Counted from the first letter of the stretch, positions 36,308-46,262 are shown. The stretch is 52,728 nt of DNA from Opitutales bacterium (GCA_021772515.1 JAJFLU010000041.1:1-52728), one strand, 5' to 3'. A program made the numbers and translations. Notes: generated by a model from the letters alone, not told the origin.

Positions 36308-38022
36308 TTGGACTTCGTGACCTCAGCCATAATTTGGCGATTATTATCGGGATCGTAATGCAGGCTCATACCTTCGATGAAAGGAAGATGCTCCCATTGG
36401 GAACCGTCTATTAAGATCCCGTTGATCGGTATATTCTCGAAATCTATGGCCGAAAATTGGGGAATTTCGGTGTTCATTTCAGCCCAAACTCCTTCCGGTC
36501 CAGTCGGCGGAATTGCCTCACCATCGAGAATCGAGCACAATTTGCCGAGGGAAACGATATCCGGCAAAACGCCCTGTGGTCCGGGCACGGCGGGGAGAAA
36601 TTTCTGCAACCTGAATTGCTGATTGATGAACGTGCCGGCTTTCTCGAAAACGGTGAGGGTTGGAAACACGACCTTGGCCACCTCGCCGGTTTCATTGCAA
36701 TGGCTGCCGAAATAGATGACGTTTACTTTTTCCAGCAATTGCTTTTCCACACCGCATTGGGTCAGGTCCTCGCCAAAAGAGAGAATCGTGCGCACTTCAC
36801 CGGATTCAATAGCCGAGGCAAGCCCGCCCAGATTCGCATGGGGTAGAGAGGTTATCAGGCCGGTTAAAAGGGCGCCGCGCACATTGGGATTGCGGTCAGC
36901 GGAGACAAGAAGGCCATCGCCATCTCCGGTTCGGCTGACCAACGATACCGAAATCGCTTTCACCGCCGAGGCGATTTTACCCAACAGGTATTGCTCCTCG
37001 ACACTCGCCCGACCCGACCCGACAACGGCCACCGCCCCCTCCCGCAACAGAGTTGCAGCCTCTTTTGCCGCGCCATCGACGAGGGTGTGGCTGCCATCAA
37101 TAGTATAATGAATAAGCCGCTCATCAGTATCGATCGATTTATAGAGGATGCGACCGGAATCCGGAATCCAGGTGTCATTTACCTCGTCGTTTCGTCTCGG
37201 GGTGATTCTGTAAATTTTGCCCTCCCTGCTTTCGATGTGCGTGTTGACCCCCACGCTGCTCTCGGCGCAAATACTGGGTGTTTCCTTGAGAAACCAGACC
37301 CGCATTTTGAAGCGAAAATCAATACTGGTGAGCGCACCCACGGGGCAAATATCCACCGTGTTGAGAGAGTAATTGTTTTGCAGGTCTTTTCCGGGAAAGC
37401 AGGTCAAAGTGGAATAACTCCCCCGGTCGACAAAGCCGAGAACATCATCCTTGGCGATTTCCTTGCAAAAACGGATGCAGCGTGAACAGAGAATGCAACG
37501 CTCATCATCGAGCATAACACGGGGGCCCAAACGGGTTCGCTTCGGTTTTACGTTTTTGTTTTCGACAAAACGGCTATATCCCCGCCCATAATCGGCCGCA
37601 TATTCCTGCAGGCTGCATTCACCGGCTTGATCGCATATCGGGCAATCCAGCGGGTGGTTAACAAGCAGAAATTCCATGACACCGTTGCGACACTCACGCA
37701 CAAGTTCCGAATCGGTCTTGATGTGGATGCCGGGGAATGCCCTCGTTGCGCAGGCGATGGCCGGGCGCGGCATCCAGCCGATTTTCTGCAAACCACGACG
37801 GTCGATGATCGGTTCTCCGGTGGAGTGATCCTTCAAGGGCATGCCCAATTCCATGAGGCACATGCGGCAATTCCCGGTCACACTTAGTTTCGGGTGGTAA
37901 CAATAATGTGGAATTTCTTTTCCAGCCAGCCGGGCAGCCTCGACCATGTTAGTCCCCGGAGGAACAAGAAATTCCTCCTCATCTATAAACACGCTGATCA
38001 AATTATCGTCCCGACCCGTCAT
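36304..38022 (-). CDS. nuoG: NADH-quinone oxidoreductase subunit G (short form)
   Basis: NuoG carries several Fe-S clusters of the electron-input arm. The 572 residues show the 2Fe-2S ligands in HYCYH...NCRMC, the H-x3-C cluster in NHPLDCPICDQAGEC, and the 4Fe-4S ligands in CILCSRCIRFC with a later CPVGAL. The following domain, which in many species is a full molybdopterin-oxidoreductase-like fold, is short here (about 300 residues). The extra N7 cluster ligands of the E. coli type appear absent. It overlaps nuoF by 4 bases. Confidence 0.93.
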   Translation of the reverse strand: MTGRDDNLISVFIDEEEFLVPPGTNMVEAARLAGKEIPHYCYHPKLSVTGNCRMCLMELGMPLKDHSTGEPIIDRRGLQKIGWMPRPAIACATRAFPGIHIKTDSELVRECRNGVMEFLLVNHPLDCPICDQAGECSLQEYAADYGRGYSRFVENKNVKPKRTRLGPRVMLDDERCILCSRCIRFCKEIAKDDVLGFVDRGSYSTLTCFPGKDLQNNYSLNTVDICPVGALTSIDFRFKMRVWFLKETPSICAESSVGVNTHIESREGKIYRITPRRNDEVNDTWIPDSGRILYKSIDTDERLIHYTIDGSHTLVDGAAKEAATLLREGAVAVVGSGRASVEEQYLLGKIASAVKAISVSLVSRTGDGDGLLVSADRNPNVRGALLTGLITSLPHANLGGLASAIESGEVRTILSFGEDLTQCGVEKQLLEKVNVIYFGSHCNETGEVAKVVFPTLTVFEKAGTFINQQFRLQKFLPAVPGPQGVLPDIVSLGKLCSILDGEAIPPTGPEGVWAEMNTEIPQFSAIDFENIPINGILIDGSQWEHLPFIEGMSLHYDPDNNRQIMAEVTKSK

Positions 38023-39374
38023 ATCAGCCGATCTCCGTTTTCACTTCCAGTGGCTTGTGATTGAGCCTCGCTGGCCTTGGCCACGAATTCGTCTTTGAAT
38101 TTTGCGACAAAGCTTTGCGTTGGCCAGGAACAGGCCTCACCAAAAGCGCAAATGGTGCGCCCTTCGATCTGTTTGCTGATGGATACCAACAAATCAGCGT
38201 CCTCGGAGCGGGCCTCTCCACTACACATGCGGGAGGTGATTTTTTTCATCCATAGCGAACCCTCGCGACAGGGAGTGCATTGCCCGCAGCTTTCGTGGGC
38301 ATAAAAGGCGTTCAAATTAGCGAGGGCCTCCACCATATCGACGGAATCGTCCAATACGATCACACCTCCCGAACCGGACATCGATCCCACCGCCATAAAA
38401 CTATCGTAATCCAGCGGAATATCTTTGAGACCCCAATCGAAAGAGGTGTGATCTTTTAAATGGCCGTGGAAACGCTCGTCTGCGCGAAGGACTTTGGCGG
38501 AGGAACCACCGGGAATGACTGCCTTGAGTTTTCTGCCGGGCCGCATGCCCTCGCAGACATCATAAATGAGTTCTCCCAGAGTGATGGCTCCCCCTGCAAA
38601 TTCGTAATAACCGGGTTTCCGCACATGACCACTGACACACCAAATGCGGGTGCCGGTAGCGGCGGGTGTGCCAATATGGGAATACGCCTCGCCGCCAATT
38701 TCGATGATATGCTTGATGTTGCAAAGAGTTTCCACGTTATTGACAATCGTTGGGCATTGGTAGAGGCCCAGCACTGCGGGGAAATAGGGTGGTTTTATGC
38801 GGGGGTAAGGCCGCTTCCCTTCCAGGGATTCAATAAGACCGGTTTCCTCTCCACAAATATAGGCGCCCGCCCCGCGATGCACAATAATCTCGCAGGAATA
38901 ATCGCTTCCGAGGATTTTGGGACCTACAAAATTTGCCGCACGGGCCTCCTCGATGGCCTTTTCGAGAATAAGCGCTCCTTCCGGAAATTCCTCTCGAATG
39001 TATACGAAGGCCAGCTTTGTGCCGGTGGCGTAGGCGGCGATCATCATCGACTCGATGAGCTGATGGGGATCTTTATGGATGATTTGGCGATCCTTGAAGG
39101 TTCCCGGTTCCGATTCATCGGCATTGCAGATCAGATAAATGGGTTTGCCCGATTTGCGGTCGAGAAATTTCCACTTCATGCCCGCCGGAAATCCCGCTCC
39201 CCCGCGACCCCGCAACCTCGAAAGCTCCACTTCATGGCAAATATCCCCCGGCTCCATGTCGAAGGCCTTGTGGAGCATTTCATAACCTCCATGCCGCAGA
39301 TAGCATTCGATATCGTTTGCATAACCTGGCTGGTCAGCAAATTTCAGAATGATTCTCTGTTCGGTGGGTGGCAT
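38019..39374 (-). CDS. nuoF: NADH-quinone oxidoreductase subunit F
   Basis: This is the NADH- and FMN-binding subunit. The 451 residues contain the FMN/NADH motifs GRGGAGFPAGMKW, NADESEPGTFKDR and GAGAYICGEETGLIESLEG, and the N3 4Fe-4S ligands in ESCGQCTPCREGS plus a later Cys. Length is normal. A 48-base gap separates it from nuoE upstream. Confidence 0.98.
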   Translation of the reverse strand: MPPTEQRIILKFADQPGYANDIECYLRHGGYEMLHKAFDMEPGDICHEVELSRLRGRGGAGFPAGMKWKFLDRKSGKPIYLICNADESEPGTFKDRQIIHKDPHQLIESMMIAAYATGTKLAFVYIREEFPEGALILEKAIEEARAANFVGPKILGSDYSCEIIVHRGAGAYICGEETGLIESLEGKRPYPRIKPPYFPAVLGLYQCPTIVNNVETLCNIKHIIEIGGEAYSHIGTPAATGTRIWCVSGHVRKPGYYEFAGGAITLGELIYDVCEGMRPGRKLKAVIPGGSSAKVLRADERFHGHLKDHTSFDWGLKDIPLDYDSFMAVGSMSGSGGVIVLDDSVDMVEALANLNAFYAHESCGQCTPCREGSLWMKKITSRMCSGEARSEDADLLVSISKQIEGRTICAFGEACSWPTQSFVAKFKDEFVAKASEAQSQATGSENGDRLI

Positions 39375-39422
39375 GGATGAGGAGTGATTTATCCGGGTTT
39401 AATAATGGCTGGGAAAAATATC

Positions 39423-39935
39423 TCAGGAGCTGGTTTCGGTGGAATTGGCGACCTTATCCCCTTTGATTTTGGCGGCGATGGCTTCGGCCTTGGATTCATC
39501 TACATTTTCGTAAAATTCATCGTCCACCATGACGACGGGGCCAGTTCCGCAACCGGCCAGGCATTCGGCGAATTCAACGGCCACCTCTCCATCCTCAGAG
39601 GGCTCTTCCAGTGTGCAGCCTAACTCAGTTTGTAATTTTTGGCAAATCTTGTAGGCTCCCGACAGGGCGCAGGGAAGAGTCCGGCAAACACGCACAATTC
39701 GCCGGGCGGTGGGTTGTTCGCGAAAAAATGGATAAAATGTTACGATTTCATACACATTGATGGGCTCAAGCTCCAGCTTTTCGGCCACCCACTCCATCGT
39801 GTCACGCGAAATATACCCCAAATCCGCCTGCAAGTAGTGCAGCACCGGGAGGATGGCGCTGCGCTTGACCGGGTATTTCGGTATGACCGCCTCTACCCTA
39901 TCGAGTGTTTCTGGTTTTAAATCCAGGATTCTCAT
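39423..39935 (-). CDS. nuoE: NADH-quinone oxidoreductase subunit E
   Basis: A 170-residue thioredoxin-fold subunit with the N1a 2Fe-2S cluster. Ligands are in VCRTLPC and in AECLAGCG. It partners NuoF at the NADH end of complex I. Its start overlaps the nuoD stop by 4 bases. Confidence 0.97.
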   Translation of the reverse strand: MRILDLKPETLDRVEAVIPKYPVKRSAILPVLHYLQADLGYISRDTMEWVAEKLELEPINVYEIVTFYPFFREQPTARRIVRVCRTLPCALSGAYKICQKLQTELGCTLEEPSEDGEVAVEFAECLAGCGTGPVVMVDDEFYENVDESKAEAIAAKIKGDKVANSTETSS

Positions 39936-41173
39936 CGGTCACACTCACCCAGCACAAAATCAATACTGCCCAGGACGACGGGAATATCCGCCACCATGCA
40001 GCCCTTTAGTAATTGCGGCAAAATGCTCAAATTACAAAAACTCGGAGCACGAATCTTTAGCCGATAGGGTACTCCGCCTCCTTTTGAAACGATGTAAAAT
40101 CCCAGAGAGCCTTTGGGGTTTTCCGCCTCGAAATAGACCTCCCCGGCGGGCATCTGTGGACCTTCCGTCACGAGCATGAAGTTTTGAATAAGCTCTTCCA
40201 TACTCGAAAGGACTTTGCTTTTGGGCGGAGCGTAAATCTTTTTCGCCTCCTCGGCGTACCAGGGGCCGTCGGGTATCTGATTGATGGCCTGCCTCACGAT
40301 TCTCACGCTTTGCCGTATTTCCTCCATTCTGACCAGCCAGCGATCATAGCAATCGCCCTTGCTGCCCACGGGAACATCGAAATCATATTGCTCATAGCCA
40401 CAATAGGGATTGGATTTTCGCAGATCGTAAGCCACTCCGCTGGCCCTGAGATTGGGCCCGGTAATGCCGTAACTGATCGCTTCTTCTTTCGATATCGCCC
40501 CCACACCGACCGTGCGGTCATAAAAAATCCGATTCCGCGTCAGAAGCTTGTCAATTTCTTCAACGACCGGCTCGAATTGGTTGAGAAAATTGAGAACATT
40601 GCCCAACCAGCCTTCGGGCAAATCCCGAGCGAGCCCTCCGATCCGCGTATAGCTCGTGGTGAATCGGGCGCCGGTTAATTGCTCGAAAAGGGTGTAGAGC
40701 TTCTCCCGCTCGGTAAAGGTGTACATGAACACGGTGAGGGCGCCGGTATCCATGCCGTAAACGCCAACCCCAAGCAAATGCGAGGATATGCGCGCCAGTT
40801 CGCAGCAAATGAGCCGAATTGCCTGACAGCGTGGCGGGACTTCCAGACCGGCCAGTTTTTCGACCGCCAGAACATAGGCCACATTGTTGGCCAGCGGGGC
40901 AATATAATCGAGCCGATCGGTGTAGGGTATAAACTGGTTGTAGGTCATGTTTTCGGCGATTTTTTCATCGCCGCGATGGAGGTAACCAACAACCGGTTCG
41001 ACCTTGACCACGGCCTCCCCATCGAGCTCGACCTTGAGGCGCAAAACCCCATGCGTGCTCGGGTGGGAAGGGCCCACATTGATGTTCATGATCTCGCCCT
41101 TGAGGTCTTCCTCGAACTCGACGGAGCGATTTACCACATCCCCGATGGAAACTTCTTTTACCTGATTCGCCAT
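39932..41173 (-). CDS. nuoD: NADH-quinone oxidoreductase subunit D
   Basis: This 49-kDa-type subunit forms the quinone pocket with NuoB. The 413 residues begin with the conserved NVGPSHPSTHGVLRLKVELDGE, continue with GYLHRGDEKIAENMTYNQFIPYTDRLDY, and end in GSIDFVLGECDR, the family's usual C-terminus. It is a separate gene here and is not fused to nuoC. Confidence 0.98.
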   Translation of the reverse strand: MANQVKEVSIGDVVNRSVEFEEDLKGEIMNINVGPSHPSTHGVLRLKVELDGEAVVKVEPVVGYLHRGDEKIAENMTYNQFIPYTDRLDYIAPLANNVAYVLAVEKLAGLEVPPRCQAIRLICCELARISSHLLGVGVYGMDTGALTVFMYTFTEREKLYTLFEQLTGARFTTSYTRIGGLARDLPEGWLGNVLNFLNQFEPVVEEIDKLLTRNRIFYDRTVGVGAISKEEAISYGITGPNLRASGVAYDLRKSNPYCGYEQYDFDVPVGSKGDCYDRWLVRMEEIRQSVRIVRQAINQIPDGPWYAEEAKKIYAPPKSKVLSSMEELIQNFMLVTEGPQMPAGEVYFEAENPKGSLGFYIVSKGGGVPYRLKIRAPSFCNLSILPQLLKGCMVADIPVVLGSIDFVLGECDR

Positions 41174-41213
41174 TATTTTGCTCGAAAGATTATATCACGA
41201 AAATGAGTTTTTA

Positions 41214-41831
41214 TCATTCGCCGGTGGGTTTTTCCAGTTTTTCATTCCAGCTTTCATCGCTTCCCCGAGGTTCACTGGCGCTCATGCGCCCCCCCTGAGG
41301 AGCGTGAAATGGCCCCCCGGCCATTGGCGCCGGCCTCACTTTTTCACCGGTTGCCTCGGCCACATCGGCAGCCGGTAGCTCTACTTCTTTTCCAGCGAGG
41401 GGAAAATCCTTTCGCAGTGGGTGATAGGGGTAACCTTCCCACATCAAAATCCTCTTGAGATCGGGATGGCCGGTGAAAATTATTCCAAACATATCATAGG
41501 CCTCCCTTTCATGCCAATCGGCACCCTCCCATAAACTGGTCACCGAAGGGATGGATGGCGGCTCCTCATCGCTGCAATCGGACGCAACACGCAAATAGTT
41601 GTGCTTTTGAGTGCTATACAAGTGATAAACCACGGTGAAACGCGGCGTCTCCTCCTGCCAATCTACTGCGGTTAGATCCGAGAGCATATCAAAGCCCCGC
41701 TCGTCCCTCATTTGCTTTAAAAATTCCAAAAGCCTGGTTGACAAGCATTTAACCGATGGCCAGTCCTTGCTGGGACGTTCCTCCAGATATTCAAAGCTTT
41801 CCAGGAGCCCTTTGAGAAATTCGTCCTGCAT
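41214..41831 (-). CDS. nuoC: NADH-quinone oxidoreductase subunit C with C-terminal extension
   Basis: A 205-residue peripheral-arm subunit (30-kDa type). The conserved part includes [47 protein letters not shown] and [10 protein letters not shown]. After it comes a low-complexity tail of about 60 residues, rich in Ala, Pro, Gly and Glu, that standard NuoC does not need. It lies 40 bases before nuoD and 21 bases after nuoB. Confidence 0.95.
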   Translation of the reverse strand: MQDEFLKGLLESFEYLEERPSKDWPSVKCLSTRLLEFLKQMRDERGFDMLSDLTAVDWQEETPRFTVVYHLYSTQKHNYLRVASDCSDEEPPSIPSVTSLWEGADWHEREAYDMFGIIFTGHPDLKRILMWEGYPYHPLRKDFPLAGKEVELPAADVAEATGEKVRPAPMAGGPFHAPQGGRMSASEPRGSDESWNEKLEKPTGE

Positions 41832-41852
41832 GGCGAGAGGGGAAAGTTATAA

Positions 41853-42362
41853 TTAAGCGGAAAAAAGTTTCTTGGCCGATTTTTCACGACCGATTTTTTG
41901 TTGCAGTTTCATCAAACCATCGAGAAGCGCTTCTGGTCGAGGCGGGCAGCCGCTTATATAAACATCCACCGGAACTATGCGGTCAACCCCCTGCAATACG
42001 GAATAGGAGCGATACATCCCGCCGGTTGAAGCACAGGCTCCCATCGCAATCACCCACTTGGGAGCCGCCATCTGATCGTGGATACGCCGGACCACCTCCG
42101 CCATTTTGTAAGTCACCGTACCCGCCACAATCATGCAATCACTCTGGCGCGGCGAAAACCGCATAACCTCCATGCCGAACCGACTGATATCGAAGCGTGA
42201 ACCCCCCGCTGCCATCAATTCGATCGCGCAACAGGCCAAACCCATAGGCATCGGCCAAACGGAATGCTGCCGCACCCAATTGACAACGGCATCGAACCGC
42301 GAGACGATTAAATCGCCTTCGACCTTGCTGTCGTAATTATAGAGAGTATTTGCGTCGCTCAT
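41853..42362 (-). CDS. nuoB: NADH-quinone oxidoreductase subunit B
   Basis: The N2-cluster subunit closest to quinone. The ATG at 42362 gives 169 residues and has GGAG 8 bases upstream; the frame is open to 42467, but the extra residues are not family-like. Cluster ligands are in [16 protein letters not shown] and [11 protein letters not shown]. It is the first gene of the operon in this window. The usual first gene nuoA is absent between it and the tRNA. Confidence 0.96.
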   Translation of the reverse strand: MSDANTLYNYDSKVEGDLIVSRFDAVVNWVRQHSVWPMPMGLACCAIELMAAGGSRFDISRFGMEVMRFSPRQSDCMIVAGTVTYKMAEVVRRIHDQMAAPKWVIAMGACASTGGMYRSYSVLQGVDRIVPVDVYISGCPPRPEALLDGLMKLQQKIGREKSAKKLFSA

Positions 42363-42729
42363 TATCCAAGCTCCAGCCCGATCAGGAATATTCTGACAAT
42401 ACCCCCATATGGCAAGCAAATCAGGCCGCAAACCGTAATTTTCCGCAATTATTAAAAAAGTAGCCAAGGGTCATTTATTTTTCTGATAGGGGAATAACTT
42501 GAACTTTATCCCTCCCCCATCGCCCCCAACGGGCCGATATCCCCTCGGCCCCGATTTCCCTTCTCCCGCATGACGGTGGACAAATGCGTGCAATTACCCC
42601 GTTTCTCGCGGTGGTCAAAAAAATTTATTTTCAGGAAGCGGACTCAACTGAAAATTCGATAACACATTCCGCGAGTCGAGCTTGACCTCGTGCCCCACGA
42701 AACCCATTTTCCCTTCCCATACAAATTCC

Positions 42730-43211
<482 letters not shown>

Positions 43212-43664
43212 ATGGAATTAACAGCAATTATCTGGATTATTATGGGAATTATCCTTGTTCTTGCCGAATTTGTTATTCCGGGGATGTTGGTTATTTTTTT
43301 TGGAACATCGGCCATAATAGTGGGGTTGCTCGTGTGGATTGGCCTTCCACAAACGAATGGCATAGCGTTTGTGCTTTTCGCATCGCTATCAGTCGCGCAA
43401 ATCATAATTCTGCGCCGGTTTTTCAAGCGTTGGTTCACGGGAGATTCGTTGGGATCGGGCGAACGGGATGATGGCATGCAGGAGTTTATCGGCAAGGAAG
43501 TCGAGGTAGCTGAGGACTTCAATAGTGATTTGGGACGAGGCAAAGTTGTTTTCAAGGGTGCAAGTTGGTCTGCCCGGTCGAATGAAAATTTGACCGCCGG
43601 TGAAACAGCCGTCATTGCGGACCGAGACGGCCTTACCTTAATTGTGAAAAAATTGGAAAAGTAG
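43212..43664 (+). CDS. NfeD family membrane protein (short form)
   Basis: The 150-residue protein has two or three N-terminal helices (about 5-28, 33-46, 52-68) and a C-terminal OB-fold domain containing EFIGKEVEVAEDF and GETAVIADRDGLTLIV. Short NfeD proteins pair with SPFH/stomatin proteins in membrane microdomains, and here one follows 17 bases later. No protease domain is present. The pair looks AT-richer than the nuo genes. Confidence 0.88.
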   Translation: MELTAIIWIIMGIILVLAEFVIPGMLVIFFGTSAIIVGLLVWIGLPQTNGIAFVLFASLSVAQIIILRRFFKRWFTGDSLGSGERDDGMQEFIGKEVEVAEDFNSDLGRGKVVFKGASWSARSNENLTAGETAVIADRDGLTLIVKKLEK

Positions 43665-43681
43665 TTTGGGGAAAGAGAAAT

Positions 43682-44632
43682 ATGGAGGACGCAAACAATA
43701 TTTCACTAATCTTGTCCATTGGGTTAACGTTTATTGTCATAGTTACCCTATTTAAGACGGCAAGGATTGTTCCACAGAAGCAACAGTTTGTCATTGAGCG
43801 TTTGGGAAAATATTCCAGGACGCTGGATGCGGGGTTTCACATTTTGTTCCCCTTCCTGGAAAGGGTTGCCTATAAACATAGTTTGAAGGAGGTGGCCGTC
43901 GATGTGCCATCCCAAACCTGCATAACCAAAGACAATATTTCGGTTAATGTGGATGGCATCCTTTTTCTCCAGATAATGGATGCGAAACGAGCCAGTTACG
44001 GTATCGAAAACTATATGTTTGCCTCTACTCAGATGGCTCAGACGACTTTGCGTTCGGAAATTGGAAAGATCAATCTGGATAAAACTTTTGAAGAACGGGT
44101 GCAAATCAACTTCGCAGTAGTTGAGGCAGTGGATAAAGCATCCGATCCTTGGGGTGTAAAAATTCTGCGCTACGAAATCAAAGACATAATGCCTCCGGAT
44201 TCAGTCAAGGACGCTTTGGAAAAACAGATGCGGGCGGAGCGAGAACGACGGGCAACTGTAGCCGAATCCGAGGGTAAAAGGCAGGCTCAGATTAATATAT
44301 CTGAGGGTCAACAGCAGGAGACAATCAACCTTTCGGAGGCAGAGAAACAAAGGCAGATCAACACGGCGGAAGGCAAGGCGCGAGAAATTACTTTGATTGC
44401 CGAAGCCACAGCGGAAGGTATCAAGAGAGTGGCCGAAGCCATAGATGGTCCGGGTGGAAAGGACGCGGTGAACCTTCGGGTGGCTGAGCAATATATACGG
44501 GAATTTGGAAATCTTGCCAAGGAAACCAATACCCTCATCTTGCCGGCAGATCTGAGTGACGTGGGTTCGATGGTAGCAACGATTACGCGCACACTGGACT
44601 CCGTCAAAAAACCGACATCCTCAACTCGGTAA
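43682..44632 (+). CDS. SPFH/Band 7 (stomatin/paraslipin-like) protein
   Basis: The 316 residues contain one N-terminal membrane helix (about 7-25), then the SPFH domain with RIVPQKQQFVIERLGKYSRT and GFHILFPFLERVAY, the family's opening signature. A long coiled coil (about 180-260) shows repeats of INxSEG/INxAEG with E, Q, K and A. Such proteins form ring-like oligomers at the membrane and recruit partner proteases or lipids. A terminator lies about 210 bases downstream. Confidence 0.92.
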   Translation: MEDANNISLILSIGLTFIVIVTLFKTARIVPQKQQFVIERLGKYSRTLDAGFHILFPFLERVAYKHSLKEVAVDVPSQTCITKDNISVNVDGILFLQIMDAKRASYGIENYMFASTQMAQTTLRSEIGKINLDKTFEERVQINFAVVEAVDKASDPWGVKILRYEIKDIMPPDSVKDALEKQMRAERERRATVAESEGKRQAQINISEGQQQETINLSEAEKQRQINTAEGKAREITLIAEATAEGIKRVAEAIDGPGGKDAVNLRVAEQYIREFGNLAKETNTLILPADLSDVGSMVATITRTLDSVKKPTSSTR

Positions 44633-44841
44633 ATCGACGCTACTCGATGGCCACATCCCGAATACGATTCTGTATTGGCTATCAAGGAAATTTGCTGCGT
44701 TTCCTCCCAATCTATTGAAAAATCTGGATTTCGGAGCCGAGAAGTTGATTGGACTGATTGACCAAAGGGGATAATTTCAAGTCCCGTCTATACCGCCACT
44801 TTTTTACATATGTATTTCTTTATGGCCGATGGGGTTGTATC
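44633..44841 (+). other. Untranslated stretch after the SPFH gene
   Basis: About 210 bases with no gene-like frame lead from the SPFH stop to a terminator hairpin, so the transcript has a long 3' untranslated end. I see nothing conserved in it by eye. Confidence 0.4.
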
Positions 44842-44868
44842 GCGTGTCGTTTGTACACGCCTTTTTTT
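44842..44868 (+). terminator. Rho-independent terminator of nfeD/SPFH unit
   Basis: GCGTGT (44842-44847) pairs with ACACGC (44855-44860) around a 7-base loop and is followed by a run of seven T (44862-44868). It is the clearest terminator downstream of the SPFH gene. Confidence 0.75.
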
Positions 44869-44933
44869 GGGTGAATTTGGCTCCTCTGTTGGCCGAGGCC
44901 GAGGATTGCCGCTGCGGTGAATGCGGTTTTTTT

Positions 44934-45122
44934 TTAACTGCTTTTGCAGTTGTTTTTGCAGCAGACAGACAGGGCGATGGCGATGAGGGCCAGGTTACTG
45001 CTTGCCCGGGAAAAACTCTCAGGATAGATATCCATTACGGATATCGGAAAAATTACCTGAATCCCACCCAGGATCAAAGTCAATATTGAGAGTCCGATCA
45101 AGATTTGAACTATTTTTTGCAT
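44934..45122 (-). CDS. Small membrane protein with a Cys-rich C-terminus
   Basis: A 62-residue protein. The ATG at 45122 is chosen because AAAGGAGAA lies just upstream, one of the strongest ribosome-binding sites in the window. Two hydrophobic segments (QKIVQILIGLSILTLILGG and ASSNLALIAIALSV) bracket a short polar loop. The end CCKNNCKSS carries three Cys. The last codons lie in a perfect AACTGC/GCAGTT hairpin. Function is unknown. Confidence 0.65.
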   Translation of the reverse strand: MQKIVQILIGLSILTLILGGIQVIFPISVMDIYPESFSRASSNLALIAIALSVCCKNNCKSS

Positions 45123-45297
45123 TCTGTTCTCCTTTTTTACTGTTAACCGTGTGTAAATTGGGGGGTTAGGCTGAATCAATAAAAACGGTTTGGCAATCCT
45201 CAACTGAATAGAACCTATGGGCTATAAAACCTCCGTTGGCCGAACTTGGCGGGAGGGGTTGAGCAAGGGCGGTTAGCCGCCGCTCCCAGAGGAATTA

Positions 45298-45774
45298 TTA
45301 AAGGGCTCGGTAGGAGTAGTCGAACAGACCATCCTTGGTGTAGTAGGTGACATAGCTTTGGGAGTGTGTCTTCCCTCTCATGTCAGTCCATCCCACTTCG
45401 AGGCGAATTTCCTTTTGGGTGGTTCCCAATGTGGAGACAACTCTGGTGCAGGTGTAATCTCGCAGGGGCACTGTGGAAAAATTTGTTCTTGGGTCGAAAT
45501 TGCCGGTTCCCTGGAGACGGGAGATTTCGCTCCAATTGAGGAGATGGATTTCATCCATTTCACTTTGCAAGAGTTGGGTGGCAAAATTGGAGCTTTGGAC
45601 ATTTTCCTGGATTAACAGGGCTTGCCCCAAACCGCTGAAGCTGCCGGCAAGGACGAGGGTCAATACAGCCGACCCCACCATCATTTCGACGAGGGAAAAT
45701 CCCTTCTTCGAATTTCTGGATCGCGGCTCGTTTTGCGCCACCTGTAAATTGTCTAATTTGTCCGTCCTTTTCAT
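45298..45774 (-). CDS. Prepilin-type protein (PilV/pseudopilin-like)
   Basis: The protein has a type IV prepilin N-terminus. A basic leader ends KKG, then cleavage before F26 and the hydrophobic helix FSLVEMMVGSAVLTLVLAGSF with Glu5 (E30). The globular part of about 130 residues includes LLQSEMDEIHLLNW, as in PilV-like minor pilins. The start at 45774 is preferred; the frame is open to 45858. No other pilus or type II secretion gene is nearby. Confidence 0.85.
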   Translation of the reverse strand: MKRTDKLDNLQVAQNEPRSRNSKKGFSLVEMMVGSAVLTLVLAGSFSGLGQALLIQENVQSSNFATQLLQSEMDEIHLLNWSEISRLQGTGNFDPRTNFSTVPLRDYTCTRVVSTLGTTQKEIRLEVGWTDMRGKTHSQSYVTYYTKDGLFDYSYRAL

Positions 45775-45964
45775 TTCTTGACTATAATCTATCGGGTAAA
45801 TACCCCATTTGTCTAGAAAAAACTTTGTAAAAAAACTATAAAAATATTTGAAGTTCAACGACTTACAGATTTTTGTTTACACTTTTTTTACAATATCGGT
45901 AAAAACGAAAAATAAAGTGATTTTTTTGAAAAAATCGACAGGGGTTTTCACCCAGGGATTTACC

Positions 45965-46204
45965 CTATGATTTCCAGGCGCCTATCATCCTGGAGGCTGT
46001 CAGTATAAAACCGACCCCACTGCCCCCGATCGCGCCCCCGGAAATCCTGCGAAAAGCAGACCAGTCCTGGGATAATAAAAAGTATCCTGTGACAGCGCCC
46101 CCGATAATAAACCCCACCATTACGACGGCCATGATGGGGTGTCTTGCGACTGCCCGCCAAAATCCTGATTTGGTGGATTCGGGTTCCTGGTGCTCTTCTG
46201 ACAT
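45965..46204 (-). CDS. Small membrane protein downstream of the RND pump
   Basis: The 79-residue protein starts MSEEHQEPESTKSGFW and has two hydrophobic segments. The first is about residues 20-43 (HPIMAVVMVGFIIGGAVTGYFLL), the second a Gly-rich stretch near 53-70. No family is recognised. It follows the pump gene by 58 bases on the same strand, so it may be co-transcribed. A 13-base palindrome (ACGGAACTTCCGT, 46235-46247) lies in that gap. Confidence 0.6.
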   Translation of the reverse strand: MSEEHQEPESTKSGFWRAVARHPIMAVVMVGFIIGGAVTGYFLLSQDWSAFRRISGGAIGGSGVGFILTASRMIGAWKS

Positions 46205-46262
46205 TATTAAATTTCCAAATAAACACCCGGGGCTACGGAACTTCCGTCCGCCGAGAAGTGTT

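Noticed and set aside
45919..45936. AT-only hairpin GATTTTTT/AAAAAATC as a terminator
   Set aside because: No GC stem and a two-base loop, so it is more likely part of an AT-rich promoter area.
46235..46247. ACGGAACTTCCGT palindrome as an operator
   Set aside because: One copy, inside a gap between co-directional genes and not at the operon start. A regulator site cannot be argued from it.
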